Assembly (NCBI GenBank): GCA_002305755.1
Contig: DBQV01000058.1
Span: forward strand, 1-32,234
Origin: Christensenella sp. UBA1385
GTDB taxonomy: Bacteria; Bacillota; Clostridia; Christensenellales; Aristaeellaceae
DNA: 32,234 nucleotides
Direction: 5' to 3'
The notes beneath the pieces are model-generated. The model saw nothing but the letters and a program-made list of their open reading frames with translations. It was not told the DNA's origin and did no database searches. The translations under genes and the position numbers were made by a program. The stretch's first letter is position 1. Every line of letters starts with the position of its first letter. Below are positions 6,945 through 15,765 of the stretch, piece by piece.

Positions 6945-8765
6945 ATGAGCAAGATTATCGGTATTGACCTTGGCACCACCAACAGCTGCGTGGCCGTGAT
7001 GGAGGGCGGCGAGCCCGTCGTCATCACCAACCCCGAGGGTGCGCGTACCACGCCCTCCGTGGTGGCCTTTTCCAAGGACGGCGAGCGTCTGGTAGGCCAG
7101 ATCGCCAAGCGGCAGGCCATCACCAATCCGGACCGCACCATTTCGTCCATCAAGCGCCACATGGGCACCGACTATAAGGTGACCATCGACGGCAAGACCT
7201 ATACCCCGCAGGATATTTCGGCCATGATCCTGCAGAAGCTCAAGCAGGACGCGGAAGCCTATCTGGGCGAGAGCGTGAACCAGGCCGTGATCACCGTGCC
7301 CGCCTACTTCTCCGACGCCCAGCGCCAGGCCACCAAGGATGCCGGCCGCATCGCCGGCCTGGAGGTGCTGCGCATCATCAACGAGCCCACCGCGGCTTCG
7401 CTGGCCTATGGCCTTGACAAGGAGCAGGCGCACAAGATCCTGGTCTACGACCTGGGCGGCGGCACCTTCGATGTGTCCATCCTCGAGATCGGCGACGGCG
7501 TGTTCGAGGTGCTGGCCACCAACGGCGACACCCTGCTGGGCGGCGACGACTTTGACAACCGCATCATCGACTACATCGCCGAAAGCTTCCGCAAGGAGAA
7601 CGGCATCGACCTCAAAAAGGACCGCATGGCCTTCCAGCGCCTCAAGGAAGCCGCGGAAAAGGCCAAGATCGATCTGTCCGGCGTGATGGCGGCCAACATC
7701 AACCTGCCCTTCATCACCGCGGACGCCAACGGCCCCAAGCACCTGGACATCACGCTGACCCGCGCCAAGTTCAACGAGCTGACCGCCGACCTGGTGGAGC
7801 GCACCATCGGCCCGATGCAGACCGCGCTCAAGGACGCCGGGCTGACCGCCTCGCAGGTGGACCGCGTGATCCTGGTGGGCGGCTCCACCCGTATCCCCGC
7901 CGTGCAGGACGCCGTGAAGAACATCACCGGCAAGGAGCCCTTCAAGGGCATCAACCCCGATGAGTGCGTCGCCATCGGCGCGGCCATCCAGGCCGGCGTG
8001 CTGGGCGGCGAGGTGAAGGACGTGCTGCTGCTGGATGTCACGCCGCTGTCCCTGGGCCTGGAGACCGAGGGCCACATCTTCACCCGCCTGATCGACCGCA
8101 ACACCACCATCCCCACCGAGAAGTCGCAGGTGTTCTCCACCGCGGCCGACGGCCAGACCACCGTGGAGATCCACGTGCTGCAGGGCGAGCGCCCCATGGC
8201 CTACGACAACAAGACCCTCGGCCGCTTCCAGCTGACCGGCATCCCGGCCGCGCCCCGCGGCGTGCCGCAGATCGAGGTGAAGTTCGCCATCGATAAGAAC
8301 GGCATCGTCAGCGTGTCCGCCAAGGACCTGGGCACCGGCAACAGCCAGAACATCACCATCACCGCCACCACCAACCTTACCGAGGACGAGATCAACGCCC
8401 GCGTGAAGGAGGCCGAGCAGTACGCCGAGCAGGACAAGCGCCGCAAGGAAGAGGTGGAGACCCTCAACCGCGCCGACAACCTGATCTACGATCTGGAAAA
8501 GCAGCTGCGCGACAACGGCAGCAAGCTCTCGGCCGAGGATAAGGCGACCGTGGAGAGCCAGATCGCGGACTTCAAGAAGGTGCGCGAGGGCGGCAAGGCC
8601 GACGAGATCAAGCCCGCCATGGAGAGCATGACGCAGAAGGTGTACGAGATCTTCGGCAAGCTCTACCAGGATCAGGGCGCGCAGGCCGGCCCGCAGGGCG
8701 CGGCGCAGCAGGGCCCCGTGGAAAACGCGGACGGCTCGGTGGACGCGGACGGCGAGGTGCACTGA
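6945..8765 (+). CDS. dnaK: Molecular chaperone DnaK (Hsp70)
   Basis: 606 aa, the usual length for Gram-positive DnaK. The nucleotide-binding domain has IGIDLGTTNSCVAVMEGG at the N-terminus, the YDLGGGTFDVSILE phosphate loop, and ILVGGSTRIPAVQ. The interdomain linker DVLLLDVTPLSLG is intact, followed by the substrate-binding domain (QVFSTAADGQTTVEIHVLQGER) and a C-terminal helical lid. The tail is short and acidic (DGSVDADGEVH) rather than the proteobacterial EEV type. It starts 82 bases after grpE, with AGAGG upstream of ATG 6945. Codon usage is strongly biased to C- and G-ending codons, consistent with high expression. Confidence 0.98.
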   Translation: MSKIIGIDLGTTNSCVAVMEGGEPVVITNPEGARTTPSVVAFSKDGERLVGQIAKRQAITNPDRTISSIKRHMGTDYKVTIDGKTYTPQDISAMILQKLKQDAEAYLGESVNQAVITVPAYFSDAQRQATKDAGRIAGLEVLRIINEPTAASLAYGLDKEQAHKILVYDLGGGTFDVSILEIGDGVFEVLATNGDTLLGGDDFDNRIIDYIAESFRKENGIDLKKDRMAFQRLKEAAEKAKIDLSGVMAANINLPFITADANGPKHLDITLTRAKFNELTADLVERTIGPMQTALKDAGLTASQVDRVILVGGSTRIPAVQDAVKNITGKEPFKGINPDECVAIGAAIQAGVLGGEVKDVLLLDVTPLSLGLETEGHIFTRLIDRNTTIPTEKSQVFSTAADGQTTVEIHVLQGERPMAYDNKTLGRFQLTGIPAAPRGVPQIEVKFAIDKNGIVSVSAKDLGTGNSQNITITATTNLTEDEINARVKEAEQYAEQDKRRKEEVETLNRADNLIYDLEKQLRDNGSKLSAEDKATVESQIADFKKVREGGKADEIKPAMESMTQKVYEIFGKLYQDQGAQAGPQGAAQQGPVENADGSVDADGEVH

Positions 8766-8780
8766 TACCCTGCCCCAGGA

Positions 8781-8804
8781 AGGGGAAGGCGGAGCCCTTC
8801 CCCT
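8781..8804 (+). other. Hairpin downstream of dnaK
   Basis: AGGGGAAGG (8781-8789) pairs perfectly with CCTTCCCCT (8796-8804), loop six bases. There is no T-run, so it is more likely a partial terminator or an mRNA-stability element. Confidence 0.5.
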
Positions 8805-8850
8805 CCCTTCAGGGCTTTGACTGGACGCAAGCCCCGATGGGCTTCCGCCG

Positions 8851-8878
8851 GGGCTGCGGGCGATTCCGCCCGCAGCCC
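8851..8878 (+). other. Strong 12-bp hairpin between dnaK and dnaJ
   Basis: GGGCTGCGGGCG (8851-8862), loop ATTC, CGCCCGCAGCCC (8867-8878), a perfect stem without a T-run. A smaller AAGCCC/GGGCTT hairpin lies just upstream (8829-8844). Such structures in a 193-base operon spacer can lower downstream expression or mark a processing site. Confidence 0.6.
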
Positions 8879-8958
8879 GTGTGGCTTTCAGGGCGCTCAC
8901 GCACAGACCCCCCGGCCAGGGTTTGTCAGGCTCCGGGGGATCCTATCAGGAGAGATGA

Positions 8959-10080
<1,122 letters not shown>

Positions 10081-10150
10081 TTGCAGCGTGAGCTGATGAA
10101 AAAGGCCTGTCACGCAAGCTGTTGCGCGCCGCGAATTGATCAGATCAACG

Positions 10151-10201
10151 AAAAACTACTCACATTTTGCCGTAAAAAACGGCGAACGCGAGTAGTTTTT
10201 T
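10151..10201 (+). terminator. Bidirectional terminator, member of a dispersed hairpin family
   Basis: AAAAACTACTC (10151-10161) pairs with GAGTAGTTTTT (10190-10200), with an inner GCCGT/ACGGC hairpin. A-run on one side and T-run on the other let it end dnaJ transcription (+) and the convergent ATPase gene (-). Sequence and the downstream block GAGCTGGGGCTTTTGTGACAGC are shared with the element near 24.2 kb. Confidence 0.8.
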
Positions 10202-10284
10202 CATCATATGCAGGAGCTGGGGCTTTTGTGACAGCGGCTTATTTCCGTACCTGAGCCCTGGGGCAAACGAAACGCCCATTGACA

Positions 10285-11541
10285 CTATAGCTTCAGTGAC
10301 TGGTTGTTGAGAAGGAACTCCTCCAGCGAGATCATCAGGATGCCTGTCTGGTCATAATAGGCCTTGAAGGGCATGTTGATCACGGCCAGCTTTTTGAAGG
10401 AGCCCGGCACCTTCCTGAGATTGTCATACTCGTTCATGCCGTGCTGCCCGGATGGGATGCGGTCCATCACCTGAACGTAGTATTCTTCGCTGGAGCGCCG
10501 GGCGATAAAATCAACTTCCTTTTGTTTGTATATCTGTTTTCCGTCCCGGCCGCGTTCCCGGGTTTCAAGCAGACCGACATCCACAAGGTATCCGCGGCCT
10601 CTCAGCTCGTTGTAAACAACCGTTTCGATACCAAATCCCTGATCCGCCTGGCGGAAGTTGATCCTGGCATTCCGCAGGCCGACGTCTTCCGGGTAGTATT
10701 TGAACGGCGTGGACAGGTACTGCTTGCCCTTGATGTTATACCGTTTCGCGGTTTCAAACAGAAAGGCGTCTTCCAGGTAGCCGATGTAGGAAAAAACGGT
10801 TTCATTGCTGATCCTGACATGCCTGTCGGCCAGCAGGTATCCGGCCAGACTGCTGGGGTTTACCAGGGAACCGGCGGTTGAGCACAGCACGTCAAAAAGA
10901 GCGCTGAGCTCTTCGGGCAGGCGTATGTCGTTTCGTTCAACCACGTCCGTCAGGTAGGTATTGTTGATCAGGTTTGTCAGGTACCTGATTTTTTCTCCCT
11001 CATCCTGCTCGTTCATCAGGTAAGGCATTCCGCCAAACGTCAGATAATCTCTCAGCGCAAAATGCCTGTCGCCGCTGTAGGTTTCGTAAAACTCGCTGTA
11101 GGAAAGAGGATGCATGCGTATTTCGATTCCCCGATCCTTGAAACGGGTCGAAATGTCTTTTGACAGGAATTCGGAATTGCTTCCCGTGATGTACAGATCA
11201 TAGTTTGGATGGTTGTTCAGGGAGATGATCGTGCCTTCGAATCCTTTGACGATCTGCACTTCGTCGATCATGATGTAATACTGCAGGCTGTCGCTTGAAC
11301 AGCGTTGCTCGATATACTCGCGCAGCGCTTTTTTCTCGCGCAGCGCCTCAAAGCGATCGTCGTCCAGCTCTATGACCACGATCTGTTCCCTTGTGACCCC
11401 GACCGAATACAGGTACTGGCAATACAGCGTCTTCAGCAGGAAGCTCTTCCCGCAGCGCCTTACGCCTGTGATCACCTTGATGTAGGGATTGTGCCTTTTC
11501 TCGATCAGCCTGTCCAGGTAGGCCCTTCTGTTTGCCATCAT
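10285..11541 (-). CDS. AAA+ ATPase with DUF4143 domain
   Basis: 418 aa on the opposite strand to its neighbours. Walker A is GVRRCGKS (residues 26-33) and Walker B is IMIDEVQ (about 90-96). The region after it (ITGSNSEFLSKDISTRFKDR, then MHPLSYSEFYE and GGMPYL) is the hallmark of the AAA_14/DUF4143 family. The C-terminal half has a nuclease-like pattern (GFGIETVVYNELRGRGY, then KEVDFIARR and YYVQV). The molecular role of this family is not established; copies are numerous and mobile in gut bacteria. The gene is visibly less GC-rich than the heat-shock and redox operons on either side, which suggests acquisition. It has its own strong promoter. Confidence 0.9.
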   Translation of the reverse strand: MMANRRAYLDRLIEKRHNPYIKVITGVRRCGKSFLLKTLYCQYLYSVGVTREQIVVIELDDDRFEALREKKALREYIEQRCSSDSLQYYIMIDEVQIVKGFEGTIISLNNHPNYDLYITGSNSEFLSKDISTRFKDRGIEIRMHPLSYSEFYETYSGDRHFALRDYLTFGGMPYLMNEQDEGEKIRYLTNLINNTYLTDVVERNDIRLPEELSALFDVLCSTAGSLVNPSSLAGYLLADRHVRISNETVFSYIGYLEDAFLFETAKRYNIKGKQYLSTPFKYYPEDVGLRNARINFRQADQGFGIETVVYNELRGRGYLVDVGLLETRERGRDGKQIYKQKEVDFIARRSSEEYYVQVMDRIPSGQHGMNEYDNLRKVPGSFKKLAVINMPFKAYYDQTGILMISLEEFLLNNQSLKL

Positions 11542-11559
11542 ACGCGCGCCTCTGTTGGT

Positions 11560-11662
11560 AAAAAACGTAACATGTTACATCTATTTCTATTACAAAGGCA
11601 TTATATGATATAAAATGAAGCGGGTCAAGCATTGGACATCAACTGAACATGTTACGTTTTTT
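11560..11662. repeat. 17-bp perfect inverted repeats flanking the ATPase promoter
   Basis: AAAAAACGTAACATGTT at 11560-11576 and its exact reverse complement at 11646-11662 bracket the minus-strand promoter. The core AACATGTT is itself palindromic; at the gene-proximal site it extends to GTAACATGTTAC. This looks like a pair of operators for a dimeric regulator, or less likely the ends of an inserted element. Confidence 0.75.
11600..11628 (-). promoter_or_regulatory. Promoter of the DUF4143 ATPase gene
   Basis: On the minus strand, TTGACC (11628-11623), a 17-base spacer and TATAAT (11605-11600). This gives a leader of about 50 bases that contains the gene-proximal inverted repeat. Confidence 0.8.
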
Positions 11663-11819
11663 GCGGAGATCACGGGGACCGCCTTGCCGCGCTGAAGCCT
11701 GATGCCGGGCCTCTGCCGGATGATCGCCGTCTCCGGTCACTGCCTCCGCCCACCGCTGTCTCGCACCGTCGGCGAGCGCAAATTATGATCTTCTCCTGTT
11801 AATCGGACCGAATATCATG

Positions 11820-11825
11820 TATAAT
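11820..11825 (+). promoter_or_regulatory. -10 box of the redox-pump operon
   Basis: TATAAT at 11820-11825 lies 30 bases before the first start codon. The -35 position (TGTTAA, 11797-11802) is poor. Because transcription would begin near 11832, the in-frame ATG at 11817 cannot be the translation start. Confidence 0.5.
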
Positions 11826-11855
11826 CTTTGCATCACAAATGACGAGGTGAGGCGG

Positions 11856-12830
11856 ATGCAGTATTCTTCTGTGTTTACCAGGCAAAAGATGATGCGGACG
11901 GCCCTGCTGGCGCTGCTGCCTGTGGCGCTGGGCTCCGTATACTTCTTTGGCTGGCGCCATGTGGCGGTGGGCATCGCCGCGGCGCTGGCCGGCGCGCTGG
12001 CCGAATACCTGGTGATGCGTTCCATCAACCGGGACAAGGCCAAGGTGAGCGAGGCGGTGTTCGTGACCGCGGCGCTGTTCACGCTCAGCCTGCCGCCCAG
12101 CGCGCCGCTGTGGCTGGCGCTCATCGGCATGCTGTTTGCCATCGTGTTTGCCAAGTCCGCCTTCGGCGGCTTTGGGCGCAACATCTTCAACCCGGCGCTG
12201 GCCGGGCGTTGCTTTGTCTATATCGCCTTCCCCGCGCAGATGACCATGCAGTGGCCCCAGCCCTTCTCGGGCTTTCCGGGCGGCTTCGCGCACTGGTCGG
12301 CGCAGCTGTCGGCCGATACGGCCAGCTCGGCCACGCCCATCATCGCGCTGAACGCGGGCGGCGCGCCCGCGCCCCTGGGCTCGCTGCTGCTGGGCGCCAC
12401 GGGCGGCAGCCTGGGCGAAACCAGCGCGCTGCTGATCGCGCTGGGCGCGGCCTACCTGATCTACAAAAAGGCGGCCAGCTGGCAGATGATGGCCTCCACC
12501 CTGCTGGGCGCGGGCCTGCTCTCTGCTGTCTTCTGGCTGACGGGCCTCAGCCAGGCCTCGCCGCTGTTCACCCTGCTGTCGGGCGGCCTGCTCTTCGGCG
12601 CCGTCTTTATGGCGACCGACCCGGTGAGCGCCCCCAACGACAAGACCGTGCAGTGGATCGCGGGCGGCCTGATGGGCGCGATCACGGTGGTCATCCGCAC
12701 CTTCTCGCTGTTCACCGAGGGCATGATGTTCGCCATCCTGATCGTCAACGCGCTGACCCCGCTGATCGAGCTGAAGTACAGGCAGTACAAACAGGCGAAG
12801 AAGGCCCGGGCGAAGGAGGCAGTCGCATGA
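11856..12830 (+). CDS. RnfD/NqrB-type membrane subunit of an ion-pumping oxidoreductase
   Basis: 324 aa, a multi-spanning membrane protein. In RNF and Na+-NQR complexes this subunit carries covalently bound FMN and riboflavin and takes part in ion translocation. The conserved GGFGRNIFNPALAGRCF segment is at about 104-120 and the FMN-threonine motif SSAT at 157-160 (Thr160 the predicted attachment site). Later TDPVSAP also matches the family. Length is RnfD-like (NqrB is about 410 aa). ATG 11856 is used because GTGAGGCGG precedes it and the promoter lies between it and the upstream ATG. It overlaps the next gene by four bases (ATGA). First gene of the operon. Confidence 0.93.
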   Translation: MQYSSVFTRQKMMRTALLALLPVALGSVYFFGWRHVAVGIAAALAGALAEYLVMRSINRDKAKVSEAVFVTAALFTLSLPPSAPLWLALIGMLFAIVFAKSAFGGFGRNIFNPALAGRCFVYIAFPAQMTMQWPQPFSGFPGGFAHWSAQLSADTASSATPIIALNAGGAPAPLGSLLLGATGGSLGETSALLIALGAAYLIYKKAASWQMMASTLLGAGLLSAVFWLTGLSQASPLFTLLSGGLLFGAVFMATDPVSAPNDKTVQWIAGGLMGAITVVIRTFSLFTEGMMFAILIVNALTPLIELKYRQYKQAKKARAKEAVA

Positions 12831-13417
12831 AAAAGGGACATATCTATACGCTGCTGTTCATGGTGGCGCTGACGGGCGTGCTGGTGTTCGCGCTGGCCTT
12901 CGCCTACGAGGGCCTCAAGCCCGGCATCGCGGGCCACGCGCGCCTGAGGGAGCGCCGCGCCGTGCTGGATTCGCTGGGCCTGGCGCAGGGCCTGTCGGAC
13001 GGCGAGGTGGACGAAGCCTTTGAACGGCTGGTGAAGCCGGGCGAGCTGAACGGCCACGAGGTCTATGTGTACGAGGAGGGGGGCCAGACCCTGGGCTATG
13101 CCGTCCCCATCACCGGCCCCGGCCTGTGGGGCAGCATCTCCGGCTACCTGGGCGTGAAGGGGGATCTGAGCGGCCTGCTGGGTCTGGTCTTCACCTCACA
13201 AAACGAGACGCCGGGTCTGGGCGGCCGCATCGAGGAGCCGCAGTACAAGGAGCAGTTCCGGGGCGTGCCCGTCTCAGCGGGCAGCCCGCTGAGCTACGGC
13301 GACCATGGCGATTATCGGGTGGACGCCGTGACCGGCGCCACGCAGACATCCAAGGCCGTGCTCAGCATGGTCAACCGCGCGCTGGACGCGGTGATCTTCG
13401 ATAAGGAGGCGAACTGA
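12827..13417 (+). CDS. RnfG/NqrC-type FMN-binding subunit
   Basis: 196 aa. An N-terminal transmembrane helix (residues ~7-27) anchors an extracytoplasmic FMN-binding domain. The motif TGAT at 169-172 (in DAVTGATQTSKAV) gives Thr172 as the covalent FMN site. SQNETPGLGGRI at about 124-135 matches the conserved ETPGLG stretch of RnfG and NqrC. The length is close to RnfG and shorter than NqrC. Start ATG 12827 overlaps the preceding stop (ATGA), with AAGGAGG upstream. Confidence 0.93.
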   Translation: MKKGHIYTLLFMVALTGVLVFALAFAYEGLKPGIAGHARLRERRAVLDSLGLAQGLSDGEVDEAFERLVKPGELNGHEVYVYEEGGQTLGYAVPITGPGLWGSISGYLGVKGDLSGLLGLVFTSQNETPGLGGRIEEPQYKEQFRGVPVSAGSPLSYGDHGDYRVDAVTGATQTSKAVLSMVNRALDAVIFDKEAN

Positions 13418-13418
13418 C

Positions 13419-14033
13419 ATGGCCGACAAGGCGGGCAAGATCATCAACAGGCAGCTCTTCACCGAAAACCAGGTGCTGCGGCAGGTGCTGGGCATCTGCT
13501 CCTCGCTGGCCGTGACCAACACCATGAGCAACTCGCTGGTCATGGGTCTGGGGCTCAGCTTCGTCACCGCGCTGTCCAGCATGACGCTGTCGGCCATGCG
13601 CAGCATCATCCCCCACCGCGTGCGCATGCTGGCGCAGACGCTGGTGATCGCCGTCTACGTGATACTGGTAGACCTTTTCCTCAAGGCCTTCCTGCCCGAG
13701 ATCTCCAAGACCCTGGGCCCCTACGTGGGCCTGATCATCACCAACTGCATCATCATGGGCCGCGCCGAAGCCTACGCGCAGAAGAACCCGCCCCTGCCCG
13801 CGCTGATCGACGGCTTTTTCTCCGGCCTGGGCTATACCGGCGTGCTGCTGATGGTGGCCCTGATCCGCGAGGTGCTGGGCTTTGGCACCGTGTTCGGCAT
13901 GAACGTCAACTTTGCGGGCTTTGAGACCTGGACCATCATGCTCATGCCGCCGGCGGCCTTCTTCATCATCGGCTCCTTCATCTGGCTGCTGGGCGCCAGG
14001 GCCGCGAAGAAAGCCGCGAAGACCGCGAAGTAA
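13419..14033 (+). CDS. RnfE/NqrD-type membrane subunit
   Basis: 204 aa with about six membrane helices. RnfE/NqrD pairs with RnfA/NqrE to bind an intramembrane iron-sulfur cluster and form the ion path. Family motifs include LGICSSLAVTNTMSNSLVMGLGL near residues 23-45 and GLIITNCIIMGRAEAYA near 105-120, with the cysteine in TNCI being the cluster-ligand type residue. AAGGAGG in the end of the previous gene is the ribosome site, and the start lies one base after that gene's stop. The C-terminus is basic (RAAKKAAKTAK). Confidence 0.93.
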   Translation: MADKAGKIINRQLFTENQVLRQVLGICSSLAVTNTMSNSLVMGLGLSFVTALSSMTLSAMRSIIPHRVRMLAQTLVIAVYVILVDLFLKAFLPEISKTLGPYVGLIITNCIIMGRAEAYAQKNPPLPALIDGFFSGLGYTGVLLMVALIREVLGFGTVFGMNVNFAGFETWTIMLMPPAAFFIIGSFIWLLGARAAKKAAKTAK

Positions 14034-14045
14034 GGAGGGAACATC

Positions 14046-14636
14046 ATGCCGCAGATCAGCCCCTTTGTCATCTTCTTTGCCTCGATCATCACCAGCAACA
14101 TGGTGCTGAGCAACTTCCTGGGCATGTGCTCGTACCTGTCGGTCTCCGGCGAGTACAAGACGGCCACGGGCCTTGGCATGGCCGTCACCATGGTGCTGAC
14201 GCTGACCACGGTGATCAACTGGGCCGTGTACCACTACATCATCGTGCCCCTTGAGATCGAGTACCTGCAGTACATCATCTTCATCATGGTGATCGCCGCC
14301 GTGGTGCAGATCCTCGAAATGCTGATGGACCGCTATATGCCCGACCTGCACGCCAAGCTGGGCATCTTCCTGCCCCTGATCACCGTCAACTGCGCCATCT
14401 TCGGCGTCACGCTGTTCACCGTGATCCGCAGCTACGGCTTCCTCCAGACGCTGCTGTTTGGCATCGGTTCGGGCCTGGGCTGGTGGCTGGCCATCAACAT
14501 GCTGGCCGCCATCCGCGAAAAGATGGCCAAAAACAAGCTGCCCGCCGGCATGAGCGGCACGGCCGTCAGCTTCATCATCACGGGCATCATGGCCATGGCC
14601 TTCATGGGCTTTTCGGGCATCTTCACGATACAGTAA
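14046..14636 (+). CDS. RnfA/NqrE-type membrane subunit
   Basis: 196 aa, six predicted membrane helices. It is homologous to RnfE/NqrD in inverted topology. Motifs: FFASIITSNMVLSNFLGMCSYL at the N-terminus and LGIFLPLITVNCAIFGVTLF around residues 105-125, each with the cysteine expected to ligate the shared cluster. AGGAGGG precedes ATG 14046. Tight spacing to both neighbours supports a single operon. Confidence 0.94.
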   Translation: MPQISPFVIFFASIITSNMVLSNFLGMCSYLSVSGEYKTATGLGMAVTMVLTLTTVINWAVYHYIIVPLEIEYLQYIIFIMVIAAVVQILEMLMDRYMPDLHAKLGIFLPLITVNCAIFGVTLFTVIRSYGFLQTLLFGIGSGLGWWLAINMLAAIREKMAKNKLPAGMSGTAVSFIITGIMAMAFMGFSGIFTIQ

Positions 14637-14648
14637 GGAGGCGGCGCT

Positions 14649-15755
14649 ATGGATTTTTCGGTGATACTGAGAACGGTCGGCATCCTGTCGCTGATCAGCG
14701 CTGCGCTCAGCGCGATCATCTCGCTGTCCGAAAAGGTGTTCAACAACTACGGCACCTGCGAGCTGGACATCAACGGCGGCAGGAAGGTGCTGAAGGTGGA
14801 GGGCGGCCGCTCGCTGCTTTCGACCCTGGCCTCTGAAAAGATCTACATCCCCTCCGCCTGCGGCGGCAAGGCCACCTGCGGCCTGTGCAAGGTGCAGGTG
14901 CTGGAGGGCGCTGGGCCCATCCTGCCCACCGAGGAGCCCTACCTCTCGCAGCAGGAGCGGGAAAAGCACATGCGCCTCTCCTGTCAGATCAAGGTGAAGG
15001 GCAACATGAAGCTGGGCATCCCGGAGGAGCTGTTCAACATCCAGGAGTTCGTCTGCGAGGTGGAATCCCTCACGGACATGACCTACGACATCAAGCGCGT
15101 GCGCATGAAGATCCCCGAGGGCCAGCAGATCAGCTTCAAGGCCGGCCAGTTCATGCAGTTTTATTCCAAGCCCTACGGCAAGGTGAAGGAGGAGGCCTTC
15201 CGCGCCTACTCCATCTCCTCCAAGGCCTCCGAGCACGACCATGTGGAGCTGCTGATCCGCCTGGTGCCGGGCGGGCTGGTGACGGGCTATGTACATACGG
15301 CGCTCAAGGAAGGCGACAAGGTGCGCCTCTCCGGCCCCTACGGCGATTTCTACCTGCGCGGCAACTGCGAGGAGCTGATCATGATCGCCGGCGGCTCGGG
15401 CCTGGCGCCCATCCGCAGCCTGATCTACGATGTGATCGAGAAGGGCCTGCCCCACAAGATCCGCTTCTTCTTCGGCGCCAACTCCAGGCGCGACCTGTAC
15501 TATGTGGAGGAGTTTGCCCAGATCGAGAAGGACTATCCGCAGTTCAGCTTCATCCCCTGCCTGGCCTTCCCCAAGCCCGAGGACGAATGGACGGGCAACA
15601 CCGGCTTCGTCACCGTGGCGCTGGACCGCGACGTGGACAGCGGCGCCGGCAAGGAGGCCTATCTGTGCGGCAGCCCCGGCATGCTGGACGCCAGCATCAA
15701 GGTGCTCAAATCCAAGGGCTTTACCGACGAGACCATCTTCTACGACAAGTTCTGA
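14649..15755 (+). CDS. NqrF-type NADH-oxidising subunit (2Fe-2S and FAD)
   Basis: 368 aa. One N-terminal membrane helix (about 7-27) is followed by a ferredoxin domain with Cys71, Cys77, Cys80 and Cys112 (CGGKATCGLC and LSC), then an FAD-binding domain with RAYS (185-188) and an NADH-binding domain with GGSGLAPIRS (about 248-257) and CGSPGM near the end. This is the electron-input module of Na+-NQR: NADH to FAD to 2Fe-2S. RNF complexes use RnfB and RnfC instead, neither of which is present. So an NQR-type entry subunit is joined to an RNF-sized core, and no nqrA is found in the operon. Start ATG 14649 has AAGGAGG upstream. Confidence 0.93.
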   Translation: MDFSVILRTVGILSLISAALSAIISLSEKVFNNYGTCELDINGGRKVLKVEGGRSLLSTLASEKIYIPSACGGKATCGLCKVQVLEGAGPILPTEEPYLSQQEREKHMRLSCQIKVKGNMKLGIPEELFNIQEFVCEVESLTDMTYDIKRVRMKIPEGQQISFKAGQFMQFYSKPYGKVKEEAFRAYSISSKASEHDHVELLIRLVPGGLVTGYVHTALKEGDKVRLSGPYGDFYLRGNCEELIMIAGGSGLAPIRSLIYDVIEKGLPHKIRFFFGANSRRDLYYVEEFAQIEKDYPQFSFIPCLAFPKPEDEWTGNTGFVTVALDRDVDSGAGKEAYLCGSPGMLDASIKVLKSKGFTDETIFYDKF

Positions 15756-15765
15756 GGAGGGCGGC

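Larger units (their letters stand above)
11542..11855. other. Divergent intergenic region between ATPase gene and redox operon
   Basis: These 314 bases hold the ATPase promoter, the two inverted operator-like repeats and the -10 box of the redox operon. Between about 11663 and 11780 I see no recognisable element. Confidence 0.6.

Noticed and set aside
6849..8900. Long minus-strand frame opposite dnaK
   Set aside because: Mirror of dnaK codon bias; translation rich in His, Leu, Gly and Val with no recognisable domain.
10285..11541. DUF4143 ATPase as half of a toxin-antitoxin pair
   Set aside because: No small partner gene adjoins it on the same strand.
11817..11855. ATG 11817 as start of the RnfD-type protein
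   Set aside because: It lies across the -10 box; ATG 11856 has a better ribosome site and matches the family start.
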